The notes: generated by a model from the sequence alone, not told the origin. 36,514 nt of DNA from Bacilli bacterium (GCA_028703035.1 JAQVNR010000003.1:1-36514), one strand, 5' to 3'. Positions 1 through 10,571 are shown, numbered from the stretch's first letter. A program made the numbers and translations.

Positions 1-115
1 TATGCAATCATTAGAAGCTGTGCTTCCACATATTCTAAAAATGACATTAATTTATTTGATGCTTTTAAGAATGCTTTAAATAATAATCCTATTATTATTT
101 GATTTGATTACCTAA

Positions 116-463
116 ACTGTAACTAAAAAAGAAGCTATTTCTAATTTAGTGATTATTGATGAAAAAATAGCTGTTACTTATCTGTCTTTTACAGATATAA
201 CAAGTCATCCATATGATGTCCCTAATGATTTTGTAAATCTTGGAAGAAATATTAAAAACATTGAAATAAGTGTAATCTTTATTGAAGAAAAACCAAATAC
301 TTATAAGGTTAGTCTAAGATCAAAAGAATACTTTGATGTTGCAAATGTAGCTAAGAAATTTGGTGGTGGTGGCCATAAATTTACTTCTGGGATTAGATTT
401 AAAAATAATTATGAGAAAACAAGAAGAGCTATCATAAATGAAATAAAAAGAAATTTAGAATAA
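116..463 (+). pseudogene. C-terminal DHHA1 fragment of an NrnA-like DHH phosphoesterase
   Basis: The readable part carries the DHHA1 substrate-binding domain of NrnA/RecJ-like phosphoesterases (nanoRNase or pAp phosphatase), with the hallmark KKFGGGGHK followed by TSG and the preceding VSLRSK strand. The frame is open from about 116 to 463, but a TAA lies at 113-115 and the catalytic DHH domain that should precede it is not recognisable in bases 1-115 in any frame. A GTG at 149 could start a 104-residue product, but there is no convincing ribosome binding site. Family members are about 310-330 residues, so this is about a third of the protein. I read it as the remnant of a truncated gene. The alternative is a frameshifted gene whose 5' part lies left of the window. 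Confidence 0.6.
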
Positions 464-473
464 CTTTACTTTT

Positions 474-502
474 TTGAGTTAATGTTATAGAATATATATA
501 GA
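474..502 (+). promoter_or_regulatory. Sigma-A-type promoter for the XRE/IrrE-like gene
   Basis: TTGAGT at 474-479 and TATAGA at 497-502 are spaced by 17 bases, 21 bases before the ATG at 524. The ribosome binding site AGGTGA follows at about 512-517. Confidence 0.55.
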
Positions 503-523
503 TGAAAATTAACAGGTGATTAT

Positions 524-1477
524 ATGAAAAAAACCGTTGGTGATAATTTAAAACTATATAGAATGAGATCAAATCTTTCAATGTCAGCAGCTGGGAAAAT
601 ACTTAATATGTCGGCTCCGGCAATTTTAAAATATGAAAGAAATCAAATTATTGCCTCTTTAAAAAGGCTTGAAGATTTTGCTTTGGCTTACAATACTACT
701 ATAGAAGATCTTCTTGATGTTGAAGATACTATTGAACTTAAATTCACTAATTTTAAATGCAAACCAAATACATCTGAAATAAAAAAATTAAAGATTAAAG
801 ATTTAATTATCTCAAAAGTAGATGCTTATTTTAACTTACTTAAATTATCAGAGATAACTTTTCAAAATAAATTTGGGGTTCATATGGTTGGTACTTTAAA
901 AGAAGCTGAAAGCCTTGCCACTAAATTAAGAATATTTTTTACTGTTCCAATTAAAGATCCAATATCTAATCTTGTTTACTTACTTGAGAATAACAACATG
1001 ATGATTATTACAATTCCTAGAAATGATGTTGCAAGTGATTTTATTGGTTTTTACGAAACAGTCAATAATGTTCCTGTTATAGCCGTGCCTGAGGCAGAAG
1101 ACAGTTATGAACAGCGATTTAGCATTGCTAAATACTTAGGAGAATTATTAATTATTAATGATTATAATAAAGATGCTTTAACTACTCAGTTTGCTTTATC
1201 ACTACTTATCCCTAGAGAATCAATAATTGAAGAATTTGATGAAAAAAGAATTAGAATAAGTTTTAGAGAAATTGAAATTTTTAGTAATAATTTTAGAGTA
1301 AGTTATAAACATATTATTAGAAGATTAAAGGAAATCGGAATTATTACTTCTAGCAATGCCAAATATTTAAATATTCATATTAATAAAAATAATATTAAAG
1401 AAAATGAGTACTATGAAGTTCCTTATTTCTATGAAAAATTAAAAGCCAAATTAACAGCAAGAGGAATTATTAAATAA
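524..1477 (+). CDS. XRE-family regulator with a degenerate ImmA/IrrE metallopeptidase domain
   Basis: This 317-residue protein has an N-terminal helix-turn-helix (about residues 7-62, XRE type) joined to a domain laid out like the ImmA/IrrE zinc peptidases that cleave repressors in phage and conjugative-element switches. The family's HExxH helix, normally inside a phrase like RFTLAHELGH, is here RFSIAKYLGE (residues 198-207), so both zinc-binding histidines and the catalytic glutamate are absent. The downstream FALSLLIP segment (about 223-230) still matches the FAxxLLMP part of the family. The reading frame is intact, with AGGTGA five to six bases before the ATG. I infer a DNA-binding regulator whose former protease domain now acts as a sensor or dimer module. 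A cognate target is not evident nearby. Confidence 0.75.
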   Translation: MKKTVGDNLKLYRMRSNLSMSAAGKILNMSAPAILKYERNQIIASLKRLEDFALAYNTTIEDLLDVEDTIELKFTNFKCKPNTSEIKKLKIKDLIISKVDAYFNLLKLSEITFQNKFGVHMVGTLKEAESLATKLRIFFTVPIKDPISNLVYLLENNNMMIITIPRNDVASDFIGFYETVNNVPVIAVPEAEDSYEQRFSIAKYLGELLIINDYNKDALTTQFALSLLIPRESIIEEFDEKRIRISFREIEIFSNNFRVSYKHIIRRLKEIGIITSSNAKYLNIHINKNNIKENEYYEVPYFYEKLKAKLTARGIIK

Positions 1478-1627
1478 TGTAATATATTATTATTATTTCT
1501 TAAACGTTAGGTTTATTTGTTGTATTATTTTTTTGCATATCAGAAAGAAAATATTGAAAAAAAGTAGATGCTTATTTAGAATCCAAGAAATGTGCGACTC
1601 AAGTAATAAAACAAACTTTTTTTAATA

Positions 1628-2272
1628 TTGGCAGGTTGTGGAAGTAATAACGCTAACTATGATTATAGTAATACTGGAAGCGGAAAAAATACTAATTCTA
1701 ATGAAAACAGTTCTAAAATTAGTGATTTAGAAGATAATATTATTATTAGTGGAGAAATTACAGAACGAGGTAAATTAGTCATTTTAGCAAAAAATACTAA
1801 TAATGCCGTCGTAGATATGGATTTTGAAGTAGAGTTTTACGATGTTAACGGAACAATTGGTGGTAGTGACAGTGACAGTTTACAAGCTGTTGGAGCCAAT
1901 ACTGAGGTAGCTGTAGAAATATATTCAACACCAGATAATTTTGATAATTATAAAATATATATTGATGTAGAACCGTCGGATGTAATTTCATATTTTGACA
2001 AAGTTGAATTAACACACAATAATACTGGAAAAGAAATAGCTGTTCAAGTTAAAAACAATTCACAAGATATGATTGAATATATTACTGTTTCCATTGTTTT
2101 CTATAAAAACAACAAGGTTGTAGGTATCGAAGAGGATATTGAGTCAGACATCAAATCTAGTCGTTCTGCAAATTTTGTTTTAAACTATCCATATAAAAAA
2201 ATCGGTTATGATAAAGTCGATTTTGATTCCTATAAAGTTTTTATAACTGAAGCTTATTCATATAATTGGTAG
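1628..2272 (+). CDS. Lipoprotein-like protein with two FxLYD-like beta domains; N-terminus damaged
   Basis: The reading frame opens just before a lipobox (Leu-Ala-Gly-Cys), followed by a Gly/Ser/Asn-rich linker and two similar beta-sandwich segments (about residues 35-120 and 125-210). Each holds an 'xVxNNxxxxxxxVxVxFYxxxxxVx' pattern typical of FxLYD-type domains of Gram-positive surface proteins. The expected N-terminal part of the signal peptide is missing: reading upstream in frame gives only NKLFLI before a TAA at 1607-1609. The only in-frame start is TTG at 1628, with no ribosome binding site. A T7 run at 1617-1623 is a likely slippage site that could have disconnected the signal sequence. 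The protein was probably membrane-anchored at the outer face; whether it is still made is doubtful. No function is assigned. Confidence 0.55.
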   Translation: MAGCGSNNANYDYSNTGSGKNTNSNENSSKISDLEDNIIISGEITERGKLVILAKNTNNAVVDMDFEVEFYDVNGTIGGSDSDSLQAVGANTEVAVEIYSTPDNFDNYKIYIDVEPSDVISYFDKVELTHNNTGKEIAVQVKNNSQDMIEYITVSIVFYKNNKVVGIEEDIESDIKSSRSANFVLNYPYKKIGYDKVDFDSYKVFITEAYSYNW

Positions 2273-2290
2273 ATTATAAAACTTGCCTGA

Positions 2291-2313
2291 AAGCGAATTT
2301 ATCGCTTTTTTTA
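2291..2313 (+). terminator. Rho-independent terminator after the lipoprotein-like gene
   Basis: AAGCGA (2291-2296), loop ATTTA, then TCGCTT (2302-2307) running into a T-tract. Confidence 0.75.
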
Positions 2314-2687
2314 TTGCTTTCAATAAGACCTTAGCTCATCTCAATACCACGGCTCATTTTCTTCTTTTAAAATATGATTCATATGATAAGATTAGGTAAG
2401 TTTTTATACCACATCCATGTATATGCCATTATACAAAGTATTAAACTTTGAGACGGATAGTAAAAATTACTTTGCACTTATATTAATAGGCTAACCTATT
2501 TTAAACTCAATATTAAATAGGAATGTTCACGAATCAATCAGACAAAGAATAACTAAAACATTATTAACAAAAGCTCAGCTGTTGCTTATAAAAAGTAAAA
2601 GAAGTAATCGATAGTGATATAGTAGATGCATTAATCAATTATAGGTTAATTTAAAGTTTTAGTAAAATAGAACAATAAATTTATTTC
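2314..2687. other. Gene-poor stretch with decayed coding traces
   Basis: No intact gene is visible. AATAGG-CTAA-CCTATT at 2485-2500 is a small hairpin. Short stop-broken stretches around 2520-2655 (for example a piece ending DIVDALINYRLI before TAA) look like protein remnants spread over two frames, but I cannot name a family. Confidence 0.35.
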
Positions 2688-2746
2688 TGAAAAGTGTATA
2701 TTAAAACTCTTGAAAAGTGTATATTAAAACTCTTAAAAAGTGTATA
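2688..2746 (+). repeat. Tandem 23-bp repeats ending in a TATAAT box
   Basis: Two exact 23-bp copies (2688-2710 and 2711-2733) begin TGAAAAGTGTATATTAAA. A third, partial copy (2734-2746) diverges so that GTGTATA becomes GTGTATAAT, giving TATAAT at 2743-2748. The array sits 35 bases before the start codon of the DUF4143-type ATPase gene. The repeats could be tandem operator sites or promoter-strength elements. Confidence 0.75.
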
Positions 2747-2782
2747 ATGATATGGTATTATGTAAGAAAAGGAGATGAAAAA

Positions 2783-4066
2783 ATGAGTTAAAAAAAAGAA
2801 GGTTACAGTCCTCGTCTTATTGATGAAAAAATATTCAAATACTTAAATATATTTGGGGCTTTATCAATTACTGGACCAAAATGGTGTGGTAAAACTTGGA
2901 CTAGCTTAAACCATGCTAAAAGCGTAACATATTTAACTGAAAAAAGTTCAAGGGATTTAGCTAAAATAGATCCGCAATATATATTTACTGAATCTAGACC
3001 CCAGCTAATTGATGAGTGGCAACTAGTGCCTAGTATTTGGGATTCAGTGAGACACGAATGTGATAGTGATAAAAAAAAAGGGAAATTTATATTAACTGGA
3101 TCAACTTCGCTTGAAAAAGAAGACAATGAAGAAGAAGTCTTCCACTCCGGAACAGGGAGAATTGCTAATTTGAAAATGTATCCAATGAGTTTATATGAGT
3201 CTGGTGACTCTACAGGAGAAGTTTCTATTACAGATATGTTAAAAAAAGAGGTTATTCCTAAGTATATTGGAAAAGTTGGGTTAGATGAAATTGCGAACTT
3301 AATAATTTGTGGAGGTTGGCCTGAGGCAATCAATATGAATTCATCTGAAATAGGAATAATTCCCAAAATATACTTGGAGAGTGTAATTAATAATGGTATA
3401 AATGAAAGAAAGTCGGTAAAAAGAGATAGTAATAAAATGAGAATGTTTATTAGATCATTATCTCGAAATGAATCTTCTGTTGCTGGTGTAAATACAATAT
3501 TAAAAGATATAGCTGAGTTTGAAATAGAAGAGAAATTATTACAAAGTAGAGTTACAGTTGCTGAGTATACCAATGTTCTAGATAATTTACATCTAATTAA
3601 TAATCAAGAAGCGTTTTCTATAAATTATCGCTCTTCTAAAAGGGTTGGTAAATCACCAAAAAGACATTTAGTAGACCCGTCGCTTGCGTGTGCTAGTTTA
3701 GATTTATCGGTAGATAAATTATTATATGATTTAAATACTTTTGGAATTATGTTTGAGTCTCTTGTTGTAAGAGACTTAACTATTTATATGGATTATCTAG
3801 ATGGTCGTATATTTTATTTTAGAGATAATACATCTGGTGATGAGGTTGATGCAATACTTGAGTTTAGTGATGGAAGTTATGCGGCAGTCGAAGTTAAACT
3901 TAGCTCATATTCAATTGAAGAAGCTAAAATCAGTCTTCAAAAATTTTATAATAATGTTTCAAAAAAACCAAAATTTATGTGTATTATAGTTGGGCATTAT
4001 GAAGCTGTGGTTTATGATAAAGAAAATAATATATATATTATTCCTATTACTTCATTAAAACCTTAA
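2783..4066 (+). pseudogene. DUF4143-type AAA ATPase with a stop at codon 3
   Basis: A strong ribosome binding site (AAAGGAGATG, 2768-2777) precedes ATG AGT TAA at 2783-2791. After this stop the frame stays open to 4066 and encodes a full ATPase: Walker A GPKWCGKT, Walker B LIDEW, the Tyr-Pro-Met-Ser (YPMS) segment after the TGR motif, and a C-terminal DUF4143 / PD-(D/E)XK-like part ending in DEVDAILEF...AVEVK. The family is widespread and accessory, with poorly defined roles. The first usable in-frame start after the stop is GTG at 3026, which would lose Walker A and B, so a truncated product could not bind ATP normally. The lesion is one base from a sense codon, so it is recent or a sequencing error. 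Without the stop the protein would be 427 residues. Confidence 0.8.
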
Positions 4067-4078
4067 AATATAGGTTAT

Positions 4079-4097
4079 AAAGGCGATATGCCTTTTT
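4079..4097 (+). terminator. Rho-independent terminator
   Basis: AAAGGC (4079-4084), loop GATAT, then GCCTTT (4090-4095) continuing into T's. It separates the ATPase pseudogene from pcrA. Confidence 0.8.
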
Positions 4098-4115
4098 ATT
4101 ATGCCAAAATAATGA

Positions 4116-4121
4116 TATAAT
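4116..4121 (+). promoter_or_regulatory. Probable -10 box for pcrA
   Basis: TATAAT 22 bases before the pcrA ATG; no good -35 is visible. Confidence 0.4.
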
Positions 4122-4142
4122 GTAAGCAGAGAAAGTAGGAAC

Positions 4143-6221
4143 ATGATGGAATATTTAGACAAATTAAATAAAGAACAAAAAGAGGCGGTTACCCATAAAG
4201 ATGGCCCAGTTTTAGTTATGGCTGGAGCTGGCTCTGGTAAAACAAAAGTATTAACTACGAGAATAGTTTATTTAATTAATGAGGGAGTTCCTGATTATAA
4301 TATTTTAGCTATTACTTTTACTAATAAAGCTGCTGCTGAAATGCGGAGCAGAGTATATAACATGATTGGCCCAGTTTCTTCATTTATTGGAACATTTCAT
4401 TCCTTTGGATTAAGAATCATTAGAGAGAATTATAAGGAATTAAATTTATCTAGTAATTTTACAATTATTGATAGTGATGATGTATTATTTATAATAAAAA
4501 GAATTTTAAAAGAAAAGGATTTAGATTCTAAACAATACAGCCCTTTTTATATAAGAAATAGAATAAGTTTTATTAAAAATCAAATGTTAAGTGATCGTGA
4601 ACTTGATACTTTATTTAATACGGAGTTAGATAAAGTAATAGTTGATATATATAATGTTTATAAACAAAAATTAATTAATAATTCTAGTGTTGATTTTGAT
4701 GATTTATTACTTATGCCCGTTCAATTATTTTTAAAAAATAAAGAAATACTAGCCCACTACCAAGAGAAGTATAAATATATTTTAATAGATGAGTATCAAG
4801 ATACTAATCCTGTTCAATATAAATTATCAGTGTTGTTATCAAATAAGCATAAAAATATATTTGTTGTTGGGGATATGAATCAAAGTATTTATGCTTTTAG
4901 ACAAGCTGATTATCGTAATATTATTAATTTTGAAACAGATTTTAAAGATTGCACAGTTATTAAACTTGAACAAAACTATCGCAGTACTAATACGATATTA
5001 GATGCCGCTAATGAAGTAATTAAGCATAATAAAGAAAGAAAAGATTTAAGACTATATTCAGAAAAAGGTGGAGGTCTTAAAATTAAATATTTAAGAAGTT
5101 ATGATGAAAAACACGAGATATCTTTAGTAATAGATGAAATTAAAGACTTATATAATCAAGGTACTGAATATAGTGAAATGGCTGTTTTATATCGCACTAA
5201 TGCTCAAGCTAGAGTTATCGAAGAAGTTTTTTTAGGAAAAGGTATTCCTTGTAAAGTGTTTGGTAGTTATTTCTTTATTGATCGAAAAGAAATCAAGGAT
5301 TTAATTGCTTATTTAAGACTTATTTATAATGAGAATGATGAGGTTAGTTTAAGAAGAGTTATCAATGTTCCTAAAAGAGGTATTGGTGAAGTTGCAATTA
5401 AGACACTTGAGGCGACCGCTTTAAATAATAGCCAATCTATGTTTGATTCTCTTACAACTAGAAAAGAATTAGAATTTAAAGATATTATTCTAAAACTTAA
5501 AAAAGTGAGTGAAAATTCCAGTTTAACTGAGCTTATTGATTCAGTTATTAAAATTTCAGGCATGAAAAAAGCTTTAGAAGAATCTAAAAATTTAGAAGAT
5601 GAATTAAGAATTGATAACTTAGAGGAATTTAAAAGTATTAGTACTTCTTATGAAGAAAGAACTGGTTCAGTTCATTTAGGAGATTTCTTAGAAGAAATAA
5701 CTTTAATGAGTGATGTTTCCAATCATAAGAGCGATGGTAATGAAGTAACACTTATGACCCTTCATAGTGCGAAAGGTTTAGAATTTAAAATAGTTTTCTT
5801 AGTTGGAATGGAAGAAGGATTATTTCCTCATGATATGTCATTAAGAGAAGGTAATCTTGAAGAAGAAAGAAGACTTTGTTATGTTGGTATTACTAGAGCA
5901 AAAGAAAGATTATATTTAACTAATGCTAAAAGAAGACTTTTATACGGTAGAATTCAGCAAAATATGCCATCAAGATTTATATCAGAAATAAATGCTAAAC
6001 ATATAGAAACTAATGAGGTATTTAACGAAGTTAAACCTTTGACTATCGAAGAAATGTATACTGAAGATAATGATGATATAAAAGTAGGAACAGCTGTAAA
6101 ACATGATTTCCATGGTTTAGGTGTTGTTGTAAAAGAAGATGGAAATTTAATTGATATAGCATTTAAAAGTGAGACTAAAAAATTTATGAAAAACCATAAA
6201 AGTATTAAAAAAGTTATATAA
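4143..6221 (+). CDS. pcrA: ATP-dependent DNA helicase PcrA (UvrD/Rep family)
   Basis: This 3'-5' superfamily 1A helicase, used in nucleotide excision repair, clearing of transcription-replication conflicts and rolling-circle replication, acts in the cytoplasm. Visible motifs are the Q-motif region LNKEQKEAV, Walker A GAGSGKT (residues 28-34), motif Ia TFTNKAA, GTFHSFG, Walker B LIDEYQD, motif III VVGDMNQSIYAFR, motif IV QNYRS, motif V TLHSAKGLEF and motif VI VGITRAKERL. The C-terminus holds a short beta domain, VGTAVKHDFHGLGVV, the RNA-polymerase-contacting tail typical of PcrA. At 692 residues it is slightly shorter than the roughly 740 of Bacillus. Two tandem ATGs (4143, 4146) are both possible starts. 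Order pcrA then ligA is classic for Firmicutes; here a broken fic gene sits between them. Confidence 0.97.
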   Translation: MMEYLDKLNKEQKEAVTHKDGPVLVMAGAGSGKTKVLTTRIVYLINEGVPDYNILAITFTNKAAAEMRSRVYNMIGPVSSFIGTFHSFGLRIIRENYKELNLSSNFTIIDSDDVLFIIKRILKEKDLDSKQYSPFYIRNRISFIKNQMLSDRELDTLFNTELDKVIVDIYNVYKQKLINNSSVDFDDLLLMPVQLFLKNKEILAHYQEKYKYILIDEYQDTNPVQYKLSVLLSNKHKNIFVVGDMNQSIYAFRQADYRNIINFETDFKDCTVIKLEQNYRSTNTILDAANEVIKHNKERKDLRLYSEKGGGLKIKYLRSYDEKHEISLVIDEIKDLYNQGTEYSEMAVLYRTNAQARVIEEVFLGKGIPCKVFGSYFFIDRKEIKDLIAYLRLIYNENDEVSLRRVINVPKRGIGEVAIKTLEATALNNSQSMFDSLTTRKELEFKDIILKLKKVSENSSLTELIDSVIKISGMKKALEESKNLEDELRIDNLEEFKSISTSYEERTGSVHLGDFLEEITLMSDVSNHKSDGNEVTLMTLHSAKGLEFKIVFLVGMEEGLFPHDMSLREGNLEEERRLCYVGITRAKERLYLTNAKRRLLYGRIQQNMPSRFISEINAKHIETNEVFNEVKPLTIEEMYTEDNDDIKVGTAVKHDFHGLGVVVKEDGNLIDIAFKSETKKFMKNHKSIKKVI

Positions 6222-6255
6222 TTAGGTTATAATAAAATTAGAAAGGCTTTTAAGT

Positions 6256-8781
<2,526 letters not shown>

Positions 8782-8807
8782 AAAACAAAAAAAATATTAG
8801 AACATGA

Positions 8808-8855
8808 TATAATGTCTAGAAATTTACGGCACATTTTAAGCAAGCTTAAAATGTG
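8808..8855 (+). other. TATAAT followed by a perfect 12-bp inverted repeat
   Basis: After TATAAT at 8808-8813 comes CACATTTTAAGC (8830-8841), AA, then GCTTAAAATGTG (8844-8855). There is no T-tract directly after it. It could be an operator or the 5' hairpin of a transcript ending at the T-rich stretch 8899-8910. I do not recognise a known RNA family. Confidence 0.4.
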
Positions 8856-8930
8856 TTATAAATTTATTGTACCTAATTGCGGATATAGGGGAAAGTATCT
8901 TTTTTATTTTCTTCTTTTTATAAAAATGTG

Positions 8931-9006
8931 TATAATATAAATAACACATGAGCGAAAGTTTTGTTTCGTTTGATAGTTACATATACTACCGCTCATGTGT
9001 TTTTTT
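8931..9006 (+). ncRNA. Candidate small RNA, about 63 nt, closed by its own terminator stem
   Basis: TATAAT at 8931-8936 is followed within 8 bases by ACACATGAGCG (8944-8954), which pairs perfectly with CGCTCATGTGT (8990-9000) and runs into seven T's. The 35-base interior can form two small hairpins: CGAAA/TTTCG (8953-8957 with 8964-8968, competing with the base of the outer stem) and TAGT/ACTA (8974-8977 with 8985-8988). Promoter box, compact branched structure and T-tract fit a short independent RNA or an attenuator. No -35 of quality is seen, and I recognise no Rfam-type consensus. Confidence 0.45.
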
Positions 9007-9034
9007 GTGAAGTGTTTAAATCAATTTTATTAAA

Positions 9035-9061
9035 AATCAGTAAAAATTTTTTTTACTGATT
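9035..9061. terminator. Bidirectional terminator-like hairpin
   Basis: AATCAGTAAAAA (9035-9046) and TTTTTACTGATT (9050-9061) form a 12-bp perfect stem with a 3-base loop, A-tract on one side and T-tract on the other. Confidence 0.5.
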
Positions 9062-9136
9062 ATAGATTTTGCGTCAGCGATTTGGTATAATGTTTTCAAA
9101 CGGAAGCCGTTATGTGTGAAAAGGAGGAATTATTTT

Positions 9137-9745
9137 ATGAATGAACATATTCAGATTGCGCTGTTTTTCCCAGAAAGAATTATTTATGACCCAACAAGAG
9201 TCGCAAATGCTTTTTTGGAAAAACTGCCGGAGTTAAAACAACCAATTATATTACCGTTTGATATAGGGCCAAACCAAGAGGGGAGCGGAATTCCTGTTGT
9301 GGTTTTCGATCAATCTTCGGATATTAAATTAACGTTAACTTTTAACAATTTTGTTTTGACTTTATTTAACGATAAAAGAAAAGAAAAAAAAGAAATAATA
9401 AAGAAAATTTTTAATGTAATTAATGTTTTTCAGTTAAATTTTTCTAGAATTGGCTATGTTAACAACACACTTATGCCTGAATCAGATGTTTTAAAATTTA
9501 AAAGTGATAAGTTTAAAGACCCAGAAATTATAAAGGCTGAAGAGTTTCAACTTGGTTGGTATAACAAAATCACGATTGATGAATTAACAGTAAATTTTTG
9601 GCAAAGGTTTAATACTAACAAGTCAATATCAAATAATGTATTTGTTAGTTATGATTTAAATACCTTAATTGAAAACATACATGAAGTTGATTATAAATTT
9701 GCAATTAACTTTATTAATAATGTAGACAATTGGTTAAGTAAATAA
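9137..9745 (+). CDS. Unknown 202-residue protein (cassette gene 1)
   Basis: I chose the ATG at 9137, seven to eight bases after AAGGAGG, rather than an upstream GTG at 9116. TATAAT lies at 9086-9091. The protein is soluble, with no signal or membrane segments. Its N-terminus (IQIALFFPERIIYDPTRVANAFLEKLPEL) and central beta-rich part (LTLTFNNFVLTLFND, ISRIGYV-like FSRIGYVNN) resemble the strand pattern of the TIGR04255 group of sporadically distributed proteins, but this is a loose impression only. A second unknown gene follows after 28 bases with its own GGAGGTGAT, so the two are very likely co-transcribed. Function unknown. Confidence 0.75.
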   Translation: MNEHIQIALFFPERIIYDPTRVANAFLEKLPELKQPIILPFDIGPNQEGSGIPVVVFDQSSDIKLTLTFNNFVLTLFNDKRKEKKEIIKKIFNVINVFQLNFSRIGYVNNTLMPESDVLKFKSDKFKDPEIIKAEEFQLGWYNKITIDELTVNFWQRFNTNKSISNNVFVSYDLNTLIENIHEVDYKFAINFINNVDNWLSK

Positions 9746-9773
9746 TAATTCAAAAAATATTGGAGGTGATGGT

Positions 9774-10268
9774 ATGTTTGAATTATGTTACAATCCAACT
9801 TATACTACCGATAGCGTTACCGAATTTGACCAAATAAATAATCAAATTACTATCTGTAATGCTCCTAAATACAAAAGTTTAGAGGTAATATCTTTGAGTA
9901 TTTATAGAATGACTAAAAGACAAAATACTGAATATAATATAAAAGAAGTATTGACTAAGACCGAAGGGAATTTAGAAAATATGAAAAATGAATATTATAC
10001 TAGCTATAAATCAATTATTATAGATGGTAAACCAGTATTTTTATTAAAAGATACAATTTTTCTTGTAGAACAAACAAACGATGGATATTATTTCACTAAT
10101 AAAGATTTAAATATTATTTCTAGTGGTAAAAAATTTGAAGATGCTGAACAAAATATGTATGAAGAATTTTTAATTCAATGGGAGTTATATGCTGTTGAAA
10201 AAGATGAAAATTTAACAAAAAGAGCTCAAATTATTAAAAAACACCTCCTAGAAAGTGTGAAATTATAG
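9774..10268 (+). CDS. Unknown 164-residue protein (cassette gene 2)
   Basis: GGAGGTGAT precedes the ATG at 9774. The protein is soluble and acidic, with many Asn, Lys, Tyr and Glu. A beta-rich middle (IIIDGKPVFLLKDTIFLVEQTNDGYYF) is followed by a helix, SGKKFEDAEQNMYEEFLIQWELYA, reminiscent of small host-acquired modules in which a short sheet precedes a DAxxxFxEEF helix. No catalytic motif is seen. The stop TAG overlaps a GTG (TAGTG at 10266-10270) that could start the next small frame. Its constant company with the preceding unknown gene suggests a two- or three-gene unit, possibly a toxin-antitoxin or phage-derived pair; this is inference. Confidence 0.7.
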   Translation: MFELCYNPTYTTDSVTEFDQINNQITICNAPKYKSLEVISLSIYRMTKRQNTEYNIKEVLTKTEGNLENMKNEYYTSYKSIIIDGKPVFLLKDTIFLVEQTNDGYYFTNKDLNIISSGKKFEDAEQNMYEEFLIQWELYAVEKDENLTKRAQIIKKHLLESVKL

Positions 10269-10295
10269 TGGCAATAAAAACACAAAAAATATTTA

Positions 10296-10484
10296 TTGAT
10301 TATAAATGGAAAAAAGACAGGAATTGATACTCATACAAGCCACGGACATAAAGAAACGGATGATATAATGTTAAATACAATGGCAAAACAAATGAAGATT
10401 ACTCGGTCTGAGTTTAATCTTTTTATAAAATGTACATTAAGTGAAGAAGATTATAAAAAACTGTTGATTGAAAGAATTGATTAG
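10296..10484 (+). CDS. Small ORF, probably the frameshifted third gene of the cassette
   Basis: The open frame from TTG 10296 codes for 62 residues (GIDTHTSHGHKETDDIM..., ending LLIERID) but has no ribosome binding site. A better coupled start is the GTG at 10268 overlapping the stop of the previous gene. It reads 19 codons (AIKTQKIFIDYKWKKDRN) and ends in TGA at 10325-10327, but would fuse in frame to the 62-residue product if one A were removed from the A6 run at 10310-10315. I therefore suspect one small gene of about 70 codons split by slippage. The His-rich start and helix ITRSEFNLFIKCTLSEEDYKKLL have no family I can name. Confidence 0.4.
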   Translation: MIINGKKTGIDTHTSHGHKETDDIMLNTMAKQMKITRSEFNLFIKCTLSEEDYKKLLIERID

Positions 10485-10487
10485 TTT

Positions 10488-10521
10488 AAAGATAAATATA
10501 AAAAAATTGTTTATCTTTTTT
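10488..10521 (+). terminator. Rho-independent terminator
   Basis: AAAGATAAA (10488-10496) pairs with TTTATCTTT (10510-10518), followed by T's. It ends the unknown cassette. Confidence 0.7.
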
Positions 10522-10542
10522 ATTTTTGGGAAAAATTCTAAA

Positions 10543-10571
10543 TTGAATTATAAATCTTAATATAGTATAAT
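10543..10571 (+). promoter_or_regulatory. Promoter of the membrane-protein/GGDEF/YihY operon
   Basis: TTGAAT (10543-10548), 17-base spacer, TATAAT (10566-10571). The AAGGGAG ribosome binding site and ATG at 10597 follow. This is one of the best -35/-10 pairs in the window. Confidence 0.75.

Noticed and set aside
2771-2797. Use of TGA as tryptophan or a slip in the A8 run to rescue the DUF4143 start
   Set aside because: TGG encodes Trp throughout and several genes end in TGA; the in-frame TAA lies before the A run, so slippage there does not bypass it.
2803-3573. Long minus-strand open frame opposite the DUF4143 ATPase
   Set aside because: It is antisense to conserved Walker and DUF4143 motifs and shows no family pattern of its own; shadow frame.
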